Assembly: GCF_937616625.2 (NCBI RefSeq)
Contig: NC_065572.1
Span: forward strand, 64,501-128,500
Direction of reading: 5' to 3'
DNA from: Mercurialis annua
Taxonomy: Eukaryota; Streptophyta; Magnoliopsida; Malpighiales; Euphorbiaceae
Length of the DNA stretch: 64,000 nt
Within the stretch, counting starts at the first letter, position 1. Each line of letters begins with the position of its first letter. Shown here piece after piece: positions 11,101 through 22,119 of this stretch. A model generated the notes under the pieces. It saw nothing but the letters and a program-made list of their open reading frames with translations. It ran no database searches and was not told where the DNA came from. The translations under genes were made by a program, and so were the position numbers.

Positions 11101-14100
11101 CTGGTACGCGTAGGGGGTCAAAAAACATACCCAAACTCCCCTCCCTGAGCTGTTTTGGGGAATGCAGAAAAGTCCCAAAAACAGGATAAAACGATAATTA
11201 ATTTATCAAATAATTTTTATATGATTTTCAATAATACCAACTAGAAACGTTGTCCGAATAACCGATAATTTATCGAGCTAACAAAATTCCTAGTCAAACT
11301 AAACTTTTCAAAAATCTCTTTTCTAGCCTACTTCGGGCTATCAAAATGCTTACATAATACAGTCTGATTACCAAACTAATCGAACATTCTTATTGTCTTC
11401 AACACCCTCTAAAACTTCCGTTGAGGTTCCAACTTCATCCGGTACGCGTAGGAGGTCAAAAAACATACTCAAACTCTCCTCCCTGAGCTGTTTTGGGGAA
11501 TGCAGAAAAGCCCCAAAAAAAGGATAAAACGATAATTAATTTATCAAATAATTTTTATATGATTTTAAATAATCCCAACTAGAAACGTTGTCCGAATAAC
11601 CGATAATTTATCGAGCTAACAAAATTCCTAGTCAAACTCAACTTTTCAAAAATCCCTTTTCTAGCGTACTTCGGGCTATCAAAATTTTTACATAAAACGG
11701 TCTGAATAACAAACTAATTTAATATTCATTTTGTCTGTAACACTGTCTAAATCTTTTATTCAGGTTCCAACTTCATCTGGTACGCTTATAGGGTCAAAAA
11801 CCGCACCCGAACTCCCCTCCCTGAGCTGTTTTGGGGAATATAGAATAGCCCCAAAAATGGGATAAAACGATAATTCATTTATCAAATAACTCTTCTATTA
11901 TTTTAATTAATCCCAACTAGAAACGTTGTCTGAATAACCGATAACTTATCGAGCTAACAGAATTCCTAGTTCAACTCGACTTTTAAAAAATTTCTTTTCT
12001 AGCCTATTTCGGGCTATCAAAACGCTTACTTAAAACGGTCTGATTACCAAACTAATTGAACATTCTTATTGTCTTCAACACCCTCTAAAACTTCCGTTGA
12101 GGTTCCAACTTCATCTGGTACGCGTAGGGGGTCAAAAAACATACCCAAACTCCCCTCCCTGAACTGCAGAACAGGCCCAAAAACGGCCAAGCGAGCAGGG
12201 TTTTAATTTTCTGTCTTCAATTGAAATAAAGATATGATAACATTTTCCGTACGTTATTTAATTAGTCATCTAAATTAGCTCAAATAAATTAATTATTGGA
12301 ATAAAACAATAATTAATTTATTAAATCACTTTTCATGTGATTATAATTAATCTCAACTCAAAACGTTGTTCAAATAACCGATAACTTATCGAGCTAACAG
12401 AATTCCTAGTTAAACTCGACTTTTAAAAAATTTCTTTTCTAGCCTATTTCGGGCTATCAAAACGCTTACTTAAAATGGTCTGATTACCAAACTAATTGAA
12501 CATTCTTATTGTCTTCAACACCCTCTAAAACTTCCGTTGAGGTTCCAACTTCATCTAGTACGCGTAGGGGGTCAAAAAACATACCCAAACTCCCCCCCTG
12601 AGCAATTTTGGGGAATGCAGAAAAGCCCCAAAAACAGGATAAAACGATAATTAATTTATCAAATAATTTTTATATGATTTTCAATAATACCAACTAGAAA
12701 CGTTGTCCGAATAACCGATAATTTATCGAGCTAACAAAATTCCTAGTCAAACTAAACTTTTCAAAAATCCATTTTCTAGCCTACTTCGGGCTATCAAAAT
12801 GCTTACATTATACAGTCTAATTAACAAACTAATTGAATATTCATTTTTTCTGTAACACTGTCTAAATCTTTTGTTTAGGTTCCAACTTCATCCGGTACGC
12901 TTATAGGGTCAAAAAACGCACCCAAACTCCCCTCCCTGAGCTGATTTGGTGAATGCACAAAAACCCAAAAACGGGATAAAATGATAATTTATTTATCAAA
13001 TAACTTTTCTATGATTTTAAATAATCCCAACTAGAAATGTTGTCCTAGTAACAAATAACTTATCGAGCTAACAAAATTCCTAGTTAAACTCAACTTTTCA
13101 AAAATCCCTTTTCTAGCCTACTTCGGGCTATCAAAATGCTTACATAAAACGGTCTGATTAACAAACTAATTGAATAATCATATTTTCTGTAATACTGTCT
13201 AAATCTTTTGTTCAGGTTCCAACTTCATCCGGTACGCTTAGGGGTTTAAAAAACGCACCCAAACTCCCCTCCCTGAGCTGTTTTGGGGAATGCAGAAAAG
13301 CCCCAAAAATGGGATAAAACGATAATTCATTTATCAAATAACTGTTCCATTATTTTAATTAATCCCAACTAGAAACGTTGTCTGAATAACCGATAACTTA
13401 TCGAGCTAACAGAATTCCTAGTTAAACTCAACTTTTTAAAAATTCCTTTTCTAGCCTATTTTGGGCTATCAAAACGCTTACTTAAAACAGTCTGATTACC
13501 AAACTAATCGAACATTCTTATTGTCTTCAACAACCTCTAAAACTTCCGTTCAGGTTCCAACTTCATCCGGTACGCGTAGGGGGTCAAAAAACATACCCAA
13601 ACTCCCCTCCCTGAGCTGTTTTGGGGAATGCAGAAAAGCCCCAAGAACAGGATAAAACGATAATTAATTTATCAAATAATTTTTATATGATTTTTAATAA
13701 TCCCAACTAGAAACGTTTTCCGAATAACCGATAATTTATCGAGCTAACAAACTTCCTAGTCAAACTCAACTTTTCAAAAATCCCTTTTCTAGCCTACTTC
13801 GGGCTATCAAAAATTTTACATAAAACGGTCTGATTAACAAACTAATTTAATATTCTTTTTGTCTGTAACACTGTCTAAATCTTTTATTCAGGTTCCAACT
13901 TCATTTGGTACGCTTATAGGGTCAAAAAACGCACCTGAACTCCCCTCCCTGAGCTGTTTTGGGGAATATAGAAAAGCCCCAAAAATGGGATAAAACGATA
14001 ATTCATTTATCAAATAACTCTTCTATTATTTTAATTAATCCCAACTAGAAACGTTGTCTAAATAACCGATAACTTATCGAGCTAATAGAATTCCTAGTTA

Positions 14101-15357
14101 AACTCGACTTTTAAAAAATTTCTTTTCTAGCCTATTTCGGGCTATCAAAACGCTTACTTAAAACGGTCTGATTACCAAACTAATTGAACATTCTTATTGT
14201 CTTCAACACCCTCTAAAACTTCCGTTGAGGTTCCAACTTAATCTGGTACGCGTAGGGGGTCAAAAAACATACCCAAACTCCCCCCCCTGAGCAATTTTGG
14301 GGAATGCAGAAAAGCCCCAAAAATAGGATAAAACGATAATTAATTTATCAAATAATTTTTATATGATTTTCAATAATACCAACTAGAAACGTTGTCCGAA
14401 TAACCGATAATTTACCGAGCTAACAAAATTCCTAGTCAAACTAAACTTTTCAAAAATCCCTTTTCTAGCCTACTTCGGGCTATCAAAATGCTTACATAAA
14501 ACAATCTGATTAACAAACTAATTGAATATTCATTTTTTCTTAACACTGTCTAAATCTTTTGTTTTGGTTCCAACTTCATCCGGTACGCTTATAGGGTCAA
14601 AAAACGCACCCAAACTCCCCTCCCTGAGCTGATTTGGGGAATGCACAAAAACCCAAAAACGGGATAAAACGATAATTTATTTATCAAATAACTTTTCTAT
14701 GATTTTAAATAATCCCAACTAGAAATGTTGTCCTAGTAACAGATAACTTATCGAGCTAACAAAATTCCTAGTTAAACTCAACTTTTCAAAAATCATTTTT
14801 CTAGCCTACTTCGGGCTATCAAAATGCTTACATAAAACGGTCTGATTAACAAACTAATTGAATATTCATATTTTCTGTAACACTGTCTAAATCTTTTGTT
14901 CAGGTTCCAACTTCATCCGGTACGCTTAGGGGGTTAAAAACGAACCCAAACTCCCCTCCCTAAGCTGTTTTGGGGAATGCAGAAAAGCCCAAAAAATGGG
15001 ATAAAACGATAATTCATTTATCAAATAACTCTTCTATTATTTTAATTAATCCCAACTAGAAACGTTGTCTGAATAACCGATAACTTATCGAGCTAACAGA
15101 ATTCCTAGTTAAACTCAACTTTTTAAAAATTCCTTTTCTAGCCTATTTCGGGCTATCAAAACGCTTACTTAGACAGTCTGATTACCAAACTAATCGAACA
15201 TTCTTATTGTCTTCAACACCCTCTAAAACTTCCGTTCAGGTTCCAACTTCATCCGGTACGCGTAGGGGGTCAAAAGACATACCCAAACTCCCCTCCCTGA
15301 GCTGTTTTGGGGAATGCAGAAAAGCCCCAAAAACAGGATAAAACGATAATTAATTTA
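8173..15357. repeat. Satellite array, short (about 338-bp) monomers
   Basis: About 21 tandem monomers of about 338 bp. Landmarks in each are CTCCCTCCCTGAGCTG, GATAAAACGATAATT, CGTTGTC-GAATAACCGATAA, CTAGCCTACTTCGGGC and GGTTCCAACTTCATC. Two monomer kinds alternate over much of the block: one has ACTTATCGAG and ATTACCAAAC, the other ATTTATCGAG and ATTAACAAAC. This gives a dimer period of about 675 bp, for example between equivalent sites at 9644 and 10319. One copy near 12170-12360 keeps the extra block found in long monomers. One copy near 9085 lost about 20 bp. Short ORFs that recur in it are by-products of the repeat. I see no gene. Confidence 0.93.
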
Positions 15358-15944
15358 TGTAATACCCCAAAATATTTAAGTATTTAATTGGACCACGTGT
15401 CCAGTGTTAAGTCGCTAGAGTGGCGATATTGGAGAGATTTCCGGGAAATTAAGATAAATATTAAATTCTAGCAGGACGGATTCGAGATGATTATTGTGAG
15501 AAATTTAACATTATATTTCAGTTCTAAAGTTGGAATTGGAATTAGAAAAGAAAAATGTTAAGAAAGTCTTAAAATAAAGTATAGGGACTAAAGTGGTAAT
15601 TTAACCATATAAATCTCGAAATGAAAATTATTTCGCCAAGGTCTGCAAAATGTTTTATAATATATGTGGTAAAAGTTTCGGGTCAATCGGAGACCTTTTA
15701 AAATTTGGACGCGGAAGCGTTTTGGACTAAAGTGTAACTTTTGAGAAGTTTAAGGGCTAAAGTGTAAATTAGCCGATTAAGTCTCGAGAATAGTAATTAA
15801 AAGATTTTGACGGAAAATAATAATTTTGGGTTAGTATTATTTATATGGATATAAATAATACGTAAGTAATCGAGTTAAAAAGGATAATTTAACCATTTGG
15901 TTAAATTAGATTGTTTAAAAGAGAAATGGTTTGAGTTAAAGAAA

Positions 15945-16782
15945 GGGGTTTACTATTCGCCGCCCCAAATTACTACCCACCGCCCAAGTTTTGACTGAAA
16001 TGCCCCTAATATAATTTCAATTCAAAAAACAAAAAAACAAAAATCCTCTCAACTCAAAAATCTCCCAAACTCAGCCTAAAATTCTGACGATAACCGGAGC
16101 CGATTTATGTCGCAATCAACGGAAAATAAAAGACGGGAACTTCCGATAATAAATTTTTTTCGTTTTTAACTGTTTTAATAAAAAAGAATTTTTTTTATTT
16201 TTTTTAAGGGCCATCGCCCGGCGATGGCGATGGCCCTGTGCACCATCACCTGGCGATGGCGATGGTGCACAGGGACAATCGTCCCCGAGGGACGATTGTC
16301 CCAGTGGACCATTGTCCATGAGGCACGATGGTCCCAGTGGACCATCGTCATCTTCTGGCGATGGTCCACTGGGACCATCGTCTTCCTGGGACGATTGTCC
16401 ACTGGGACAATCGTCCCCCGAGGACGATGGTCCACTGGGACAATCGTCCCCGGGGGACGATTGTCCCAGTGCACCATCGCCATCGCCAGGCGATGGTGCA
16501 CAGGTCCATCGCCATCGCCGGGCGATGGCCTTTAAAAAAAATAAAAAAAAATTAAAAAAATTAAAACATAAAATAAATAAAAACCGATTATTTACCGGAA
16601 GTTCCGTCTTTTATTTTTAGTCGATTTTGACATTTTTATTGTAAATTCACTCGGATATTCGTTGGGTTTTTAATTGAATTGAGAGAATTGAATATTTTAA
16701 AAAAAACTAAAAATGGCTTAGGGGTATTTTGGTAAAAAGTTGGGCGGTGGGTAGTAATTTGGGGCGGTAAATAGTAGTCCAC
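15945..16782. mobile_element. Foldback/Mutator-like non-autonomous transposon, 838 bp
   Basis: It is nested in the solo LTR and flanked by the 8-bp direct repeat TAAAGAAA (15937-15944 and 16783-16790). The termini are long imperfect inverted repeats. The left arm, GGGGTTTACTATT then CCGCCCCAAATTACTACC, matches the complement of the right arm, which begins GTGGACTACTATT, over about 60 bp. A second inverted pair (about 16098-16160 against 16575-16640, with the word GGAACTTCCG) lies further in. The centre is a GC-rich palindrome cluster, so the whole element can fold back on itself. It has no transposase ORF. The 8-bp duplication suits a Mutator- or hAT-type transposase, but the class is not settled. 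Confidence 0.8.
16208..16530. repeat. Nested palindrome cluster in the foldback element
   Basis: About 320 bp built from a small vocabulary: CGATGG and CCATCG, GGACGATTGTCC, GGACAATCGTCC, and CAGTGGACC or CCACTGGG. The words alternate with their own complements around a centre near 16354, giving many small hairpins inside one large one. Composition (GC-rich) is very unlike the AT-rich arms. Open frames seen through it are on both strands and follow from the repeat, so it is not treated as coding. Confidence 0.8.
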
Positions 16783-16820
16783 TAAAGAAATGAAGGACCA
16801 AAATGGCAAATTTGCCAAAA

Positions 16821-16828
16821 TATATAAA
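16821..16828 (+). promoter_or_regulatory. TATA box of the solo LTR
   Basis: TATATAAA lies in the LTR after a decayed AT-rich U3 and just before a purine-rich, then GC-rich leader. The related inverted LTR has TATATAAG at the equivalent place (complement of 32938-32945), which supports this as the retrotransposon promoter. Transcription would start about 30 bp downstream. Confidence 0.6.
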
Positions 16829-17191
16829 CATTTCCTTATGCATAAGGAAAGGAAGAGAGGAACAGATAGTTCCAGAAAGGAAAAGAGAGAAAGCGAGAAA
16901 AATGGCGAACGATCCCGCCCCGTCGCCGCTTCGCCGTTTCTCGTCCGTTTTCGATGTTCCATAACTCGAATTGATCGTATTTCAATGGCGAATCACGGTA
17001 AGCTTGACGTTTCGTCTTTTTAATGGATGAATTGGATTATATATCGAGTTAAAGTTTTAGGCCACGAAACGATTTAATCGTTTTAATGATTTTGAGATTG
17101 AATTATAGTGTTTTGAACTTAGATTAAGTGTTATTAACACGTTTGGAGCGTTTTCACGCCGGAAGCACGTCGGAATAACCGAGGGAGAATA

Positions 17192-17334
17192 TTACGCGGC
17201 CGCGTAAGTACGTTACGCGGGCGCGTATGTACGTTACGCGGGGGCGTAAGTACAATACGCGGGCGCGCAATCGTATTGCGCGAGCGCGCAACTATAATGC
17301 GCGGGCGCACAGCAAGACTATGCGGGCGCATAGT
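17192..17334. repeat. Tandem hairpin cassette in solo LTR 1
   Basis: Seven tandem units of about 20-23 bp, each an inverted repeat with a 2-bp centre. The first is TTACGCGgcCGCGTAA, the fifth TTGCGCGagCGCGCAA and the seventh CTATGCGggCGCATAG. Spacers are GTACG, GTACA, TCGTA and similar. The arms differ between units but mostly still pair within each unit. The cassette is CpG-dense inside an AT-rich LTR and lies downstream of the TATA box and splice-donor-like site, so it would be transcribed. Confidence 0.85.
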
Positions 17335-18361
17335 TTATGTGAAGCACCTATACGGTATTTTCACCCCGCTATGACCCCGTTTTCCGACTTTATGAGTGTC
17401 GGACATTAAAAGTGAATCACGAACCCCGAAAATAAGAAATTTGGATATCGAACATAACGAGTTCGAATAGGGTTTTGGGACATAAGGAACCCGAGTTTAA
17501 GAATCGATGAATAAGAGATATATCGAATATCTTGATTAGGTATTAAAGTACAATTAAAGTTAAGAGTCGTATTTGAAATACGATTATATTAACCTAAGTT
17601 TATAACTTAGGATTTTGAGATTAAGTCTACGTTTATGAATTAAACGTACATATGATTTGAATAGGAACTGACGTATCGACGAGCTACCATGTCGATGAGC
17701 TGGAATAGCTGTGTGATCAAACGACGCATGAAGTTCATGGGATCTTTATATTATTATTATTCGGAAAACGGTCACTGTGAGTGGCAATTTACTTTTGCGT
17801 ATTATTATAAAAGTTATTTTCTTATATCGTGAATATTATTATTAAATACCTTGTACCTATATGATTTGCTCGTATAAGGTGTTTTGTTTGATAGATTTGA
17901 CTATATAAATTCGGTTGTATTCGTTGATTTGAAGATGAATGTCTAACGTGCGGTCCAAAGAGACCAACTACCTATTGGGTGTCAATAGGCTCTGTGATCA
18001 TTAGTGAGTCAGTCTAGAGTGTCTGACTTTGCGATTAAAAAGTAAGATGATATAATAATGCATGATGTATTACGAATTCGATACGAGAGTGAACTCGGCT
18101 ACGGTGTAGTCTGGAAGTCCCCGTATCTAGTGGGCTGGGCCCACCAGTGGGTTGGACCCACCAGTGAGTTGGACTCACACTTTATGATTTCGATACGAGT
18201 GAGCACTGATCGGCTACGGTGTAGTCTGGAAGTCCTCGTATCTAGTGAGTTGGACTCACACTTTTGAAATTAATAATGTTTGCTTATATCATAAATTTAT
18301 ACATATATTAAGCGTGTGACGCTGTATTTTGACAGTACTATAAGTAACTTGCAAACTCACT

Positions 18362-18381
18362 CAGTATTTTCCCAAATACTG
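18362..18381. repeat. Conserved hairpin before the LTR acceptor site
   Basis: CAGTATTT-TCCC-AAATACTG has a perfect 8-bp stem and a 4-nt loop, followed 20 bp later by a TTTGCAG acceptor-like site. The same hairpin occurs in the inverted LTR (31341-31360) despite wide divergence elsewhere, so it appears conserved in the family. It may be a splicing, polyadenylation or packaging signal; I cannot tell which. Confidence 0.65.
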
Positions 18382-18737
18382 ACCCCTCACTCTGATGTTT
18401 GCAGGTAGACGGAGTCGGATCAGACAAACCATCTCCATTGTGCCAAAAGTCATTGGACTTGCACAAGTATGAGTTCCTAGAGCTGTAGTAGTCAGTAGGT
18501 GTCGGTCTAAGATTGGTAAATTGATTTCAAATAGATGTTTTTGAATGTAAACTCTAATATAATATTTCAATATCTATAAGTATATTATTTAAAAGAGTTT
18601 TTCCGAAAATGTTTTATATACACTATTATACTTGTAAATGCGAAAAATTATTAGTGGTTTTAGGCTTGCTACGGGTTTCGGAGCTACCACTCCCATTCCC
18701 TAGCGCCGGTCTCGGCTCAATAATTTGGGTCGTGACA

Positions 18738-21700
18738 ATTTATCAAATAATTTTTATATGATTTTCAATAATCCCAACTAGAAACGTTGTCCGAATAACC
18801 GATAATTTATCGAGCTAACAAAATTCCTAGTCAAACTCAACTTTTCAAAAATCCCTTTTCTAGCCTACTTCGGGCTATCAAAATTCTTACATAAAACGGT
18901 CTGATTAACAAACTAATTTAATATTCAATTTGTCTGTAACACTGTCTAAATCTTTTGTTCAGGTTCCAACTTCATCCGGTACGCTTATAGGGTCAAAAAA
19001 CGCACCCAAACTCCCCTCCCTGAGCTGTTTTGGGGAATGCAGAAAAGCCCCAAAAATGGGATAAAAAGATAATTCATTTATCAAATAAGTCTTCTATTAT
19101 TTTAATTAATCCCAACTAGAAACGTTGTCTGAATAACCGATAACTTATCGAGCTAACAGAATTCCTAGTTCAACTCGACTTTTAAAAAATTTCTTTTCTA
19201 GCCTATTTCGGGCTATCAAAACGCTTACTTAAAACGGTCTGATTACCAAACTAATTGAACATTCTTATTGTCTTCAACACCCTCTAAAACTTCCGTTGAG
19301 GTTCCAACTTCATCTGGTACGCGTAGGGGGTCAAAAAACATACCCAAACTCCCCTCCCTGAACTGCAGAACAGGCCCAAAAACGGCCAAGCGAGCAGGGT
19401 TTTAATTTTCTGTCTTCAATTGAAATAAAGATATGATAACATTTTCCGTACGTTATTTAATTAGTCATCTAAATTAGCTCAAATAAATTAATTATTGGAA
19501 TAAAACAATAATTAATTTATTAAATCACTTTTCATGTGATTATAATTAATCTCAACTCAAAACGTTGTTCAAATAACCGATAATTTATCGAGTTAACAAA
19601 ATTTCTCGTTAAACTCAACTTTTAAAATATCCCTTTTTCAGCCTACTTCGGGCTATCAAAACGCTTACTTAAAATAGTCTGATTACCAAACTAATTGAAC
19701 ATATTATTGTCTGAAACACCGTCTAAAACTTTTGTTTAGGTTCGAACTTCATCTGGTACGCGTAGAGGGTCAAAAAACGCACCCAATCTCCGTTCTCCGA
19801 GCTGTTTTTGGGACTGCACCCAAAAACGGCCAAGCGAGCAGGGCTTTAATTTTCTTTCTTCAAATAAAATGAGGATATGACAACATTTTCCGTACATTAA
19901 ATAACATGTTGCGAATGTTTTTTAATTAGCCATCTAAATTACCTCAAATAAATTAATTATCGGAATAAAACAATAATTAATTTATTAAATCACTTTTCAT
20001 GTGATTATAATTAATCTCAACTTATAACGTTGTTCGAATAACCGATAATTTATCGAGCTAACAAAATTCCTCGTTAAACTCAACTTTTCAAATATCCCTT
20101 TTCCAGCCTACTTCGGGCTATCAAAAGACTTACTTAAAACAGTCCGATTACCAAACTAATTGAACATATTATTGTCTGAAACACCGTCTAAAACTTCCGT
20201 TTACGTTCGAACTTCATCGGGTACGCGTAAGGGGTCAAAAAACGCACCCAAACTCCCCTCCCCGAGTGGTTTTTGAGACTGCAGAACAGCCCCAAAAACA
20301 GCCAAGCGAGCAGGGTTTTAATTTTCTTTCTTAAAATGAAATGAGGATATGATAACATTCTCCGTACGTTAAATAACATTTTGCGAATGTTATTTAATTA
20401 GCCATCCTAATTAGCTCAAATATATTAATTATCGGGATAAAACGATAATTAATTTATTAAATCACTTTTCATGTGATTATAATTAACCTCAACTCAAAAC
20501 TTGTCCAAATAACCGATATTTTATCGAGCTCACAAAATTCCTAATTAAACTCAACTTTTCAAAAATCCCTTTTCCAGCCTACTTCGGGCTATCAAAACGC
20601 TTACTTAAAACATTCCGATTACCAAACTAATTGAACCTATTATTGTCTGAAACACCATCTAAAACTTTATTCAGGTTCGAATTTCATCCGGTACGCATAG
20701 GGGGTTCAAAAGCGCACCAAAACTCCCCTCCCTAAGCTGTTTTGGGGACTGCAGAACATCCCCAAAAAGGGCTTTGCGAGCAGGGTTTTAATTTTCTGTC
20801 TTCAAATGAAATGAGGATATGATAACATTTTACGTACGTTAAATAACATTTTGTGAATGTTATTTAATTAGCCATCCAAATTAGCTCAAATAAATCAATT
20901 ATCGGGATAAAATGATAGTTAATTTATTAAATCACTTTTGATGTGATTATAATTAATCTCAACTCAAAACGTTGTCCGAGTAATCGATAAATATCGAGCT
21001 AAAAATATTCCTAGTTAAACTCAACTTTTTAAAAATCCATTTTCCAGCGTATTTCGGGCTATCAAAACGCTTACATAAAACAGTATGATTACCAAACTAA
21101 TTGAACATTCTTATTGTCTGCAACACCGTCTAAAACTTCCGTTTAGGTTCGAACTTCATCTGGTACGCGTATGGGGTCAAAAAATCGCACCCAAATTCCC
21201 CTCCCTGATCTGTTTTGGGGACTGCAGAACAGCCGCAAAAACGGCCAAGCGAGCAGGGTTTTAATTTTCTTTCTGCAAATGAAAATGAGGATATGATAAC
21301 ATTTTCCATACGTTAAATAACCGATAGATTGAACATTCTTATCAAGCTAAAAAAATTCGTACGTTGTCTGAATATCCGATAAATTATCAAGCTAATAAAT
21401 TCCTAGTTAAACTCAACTTTTCAAAAATTCCTTTTCCAGCTTACTTCGGCTATCAAAACGCTTACTTAAAACAGTCCAATTACCAAACTAATTGAACATT
21501 CTTATTGTCTGAAACACCGTCAAAAATACCCATTTAGGTTCGAATTTCATCTGGTACGTGTAGGGGGTCAAAATATGCACCCAAACTCCACTCCCTGAAC
21601 TGTTTTGGGGACTGCATAAAAGCCCCAAAACCGGCCAAGCAAGCAGGGTTTTAATTTTATGTTTTCAAATGAAATGAGGATATGATAACTTTTTCAATAT

Positions 21701-22018
21701 GTTAAATAACTTTTTGCAAATGTTATTTAATTAGCCATCCAAAGTTGCTCAAATAAATTAATTATCGGGGTAAAATGATAATTAATTTATTAAATCACTT
21801 TTTTGTGATTATAATTATCAATCTAAAAAATTCATAGTTAAACTCAATTTTTTAAAAATCTCTTTTCCAGCCTACTTCGGGCTATCAGAACGCTTAATTA
21901 AAGCAGTCTGATTATGAAACTAATTAAACATTCTTATTGTCTGAAACACCGTCTATAATACCTGTTTAGGTTCGAACTTCATCCAGTACGCGTAGGGGGT
22001 CAAAAAACGCACCCAAAC
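18738..22018. repeat. Satellite array, changing from short to long monomers
   Basis: The first two monomers (to about 19365) are of the short 338-bp kind. From there on the units are long (about 430-475 bp) and contain an extra block (GGCCAAGCGAGCAGGG through AATTATCGGG). Equivalent GGTCAAAAAACGCACCC sites lie near 19764, 20231, 20701, 21175, 21557 and 21988. The segment 19081-19565 is nearly identical to 11882-12365. Divergence between units grows to the right. The array breaks at about 22018, where the LINE leader starts after ACGCACCCAAAC. Confidence 0.9.
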
Positions 22019-22119
22019 CCTAACTCCAACCCTAAACCACCCCTCAACCACCGTACTCAGGCAACCTTTCCATCACCTAACCATCATTCAGCAGCTCAAT
22101 CACCAATCTTAATTTTACT

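Larger units (their letters stand above)
15358..18737 (+). mobile_element. Solo LTR, 3.38 kb, Ty3/gypsy-like, inserted in the satellite
   Basis: The element begins TGTAATACCCC and ends GGTCGTGACA. It is flanked by the 5-bp target duplication ATTTA (15353-15357 and 18738-18742), and the satellite reads on perfectly once it is removed. No second copy of its start or end occurs inside, so it is a solo LTR left by recombination between two LTRs, or an unusually long single unit. It carries a TATA box (16821), a GTAAG splice-donor-like site (16998), a tandem hairpin cassette (17192-17334), a duplicated segment around GGCTACGGTGTAGTCTGGAAG (about 18095 and 18212), a small hairpin (18362-18381) and an acceptor-like TTTGCAG (18398-18404). 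An 838-bp foldback element is nested in its U3. A second family member lies inverted at 30832-33401. Confidence 0.88.

Noticed and set aside
8650..13655. A recurring 63-64 residue ORF (starting MGYQNAYLKQ) at 8650, 9644, 10319 and 13461
   Set aside because: It follows the satellite monomer and is conserved only as far as the repeat is. It has no homology I recognise and no splice or promoter context.
16116..16620. Several 67-108 residue ORFs on both strands in the foldback core
   Set aside because: Same cause: the GC-rich palindromic words contain no stops in any frame.
19735..19760. GGTTCGAACTTC in each long monomer resembles a pol III B box
   Set aside because: No A box at a suitable distance, no T-run terminator, and no tRNA-like cloverleaf. 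Short monomers change it to GGTTCCAACTTC. Probably chance.
22010..22050. CCCTAAA-type words at the LINE 5' end, resembling plant telomere repeat
   Set aside because: The words are irregular, only two or three in number, and not tandem. A C-rich LINE leader explains them.
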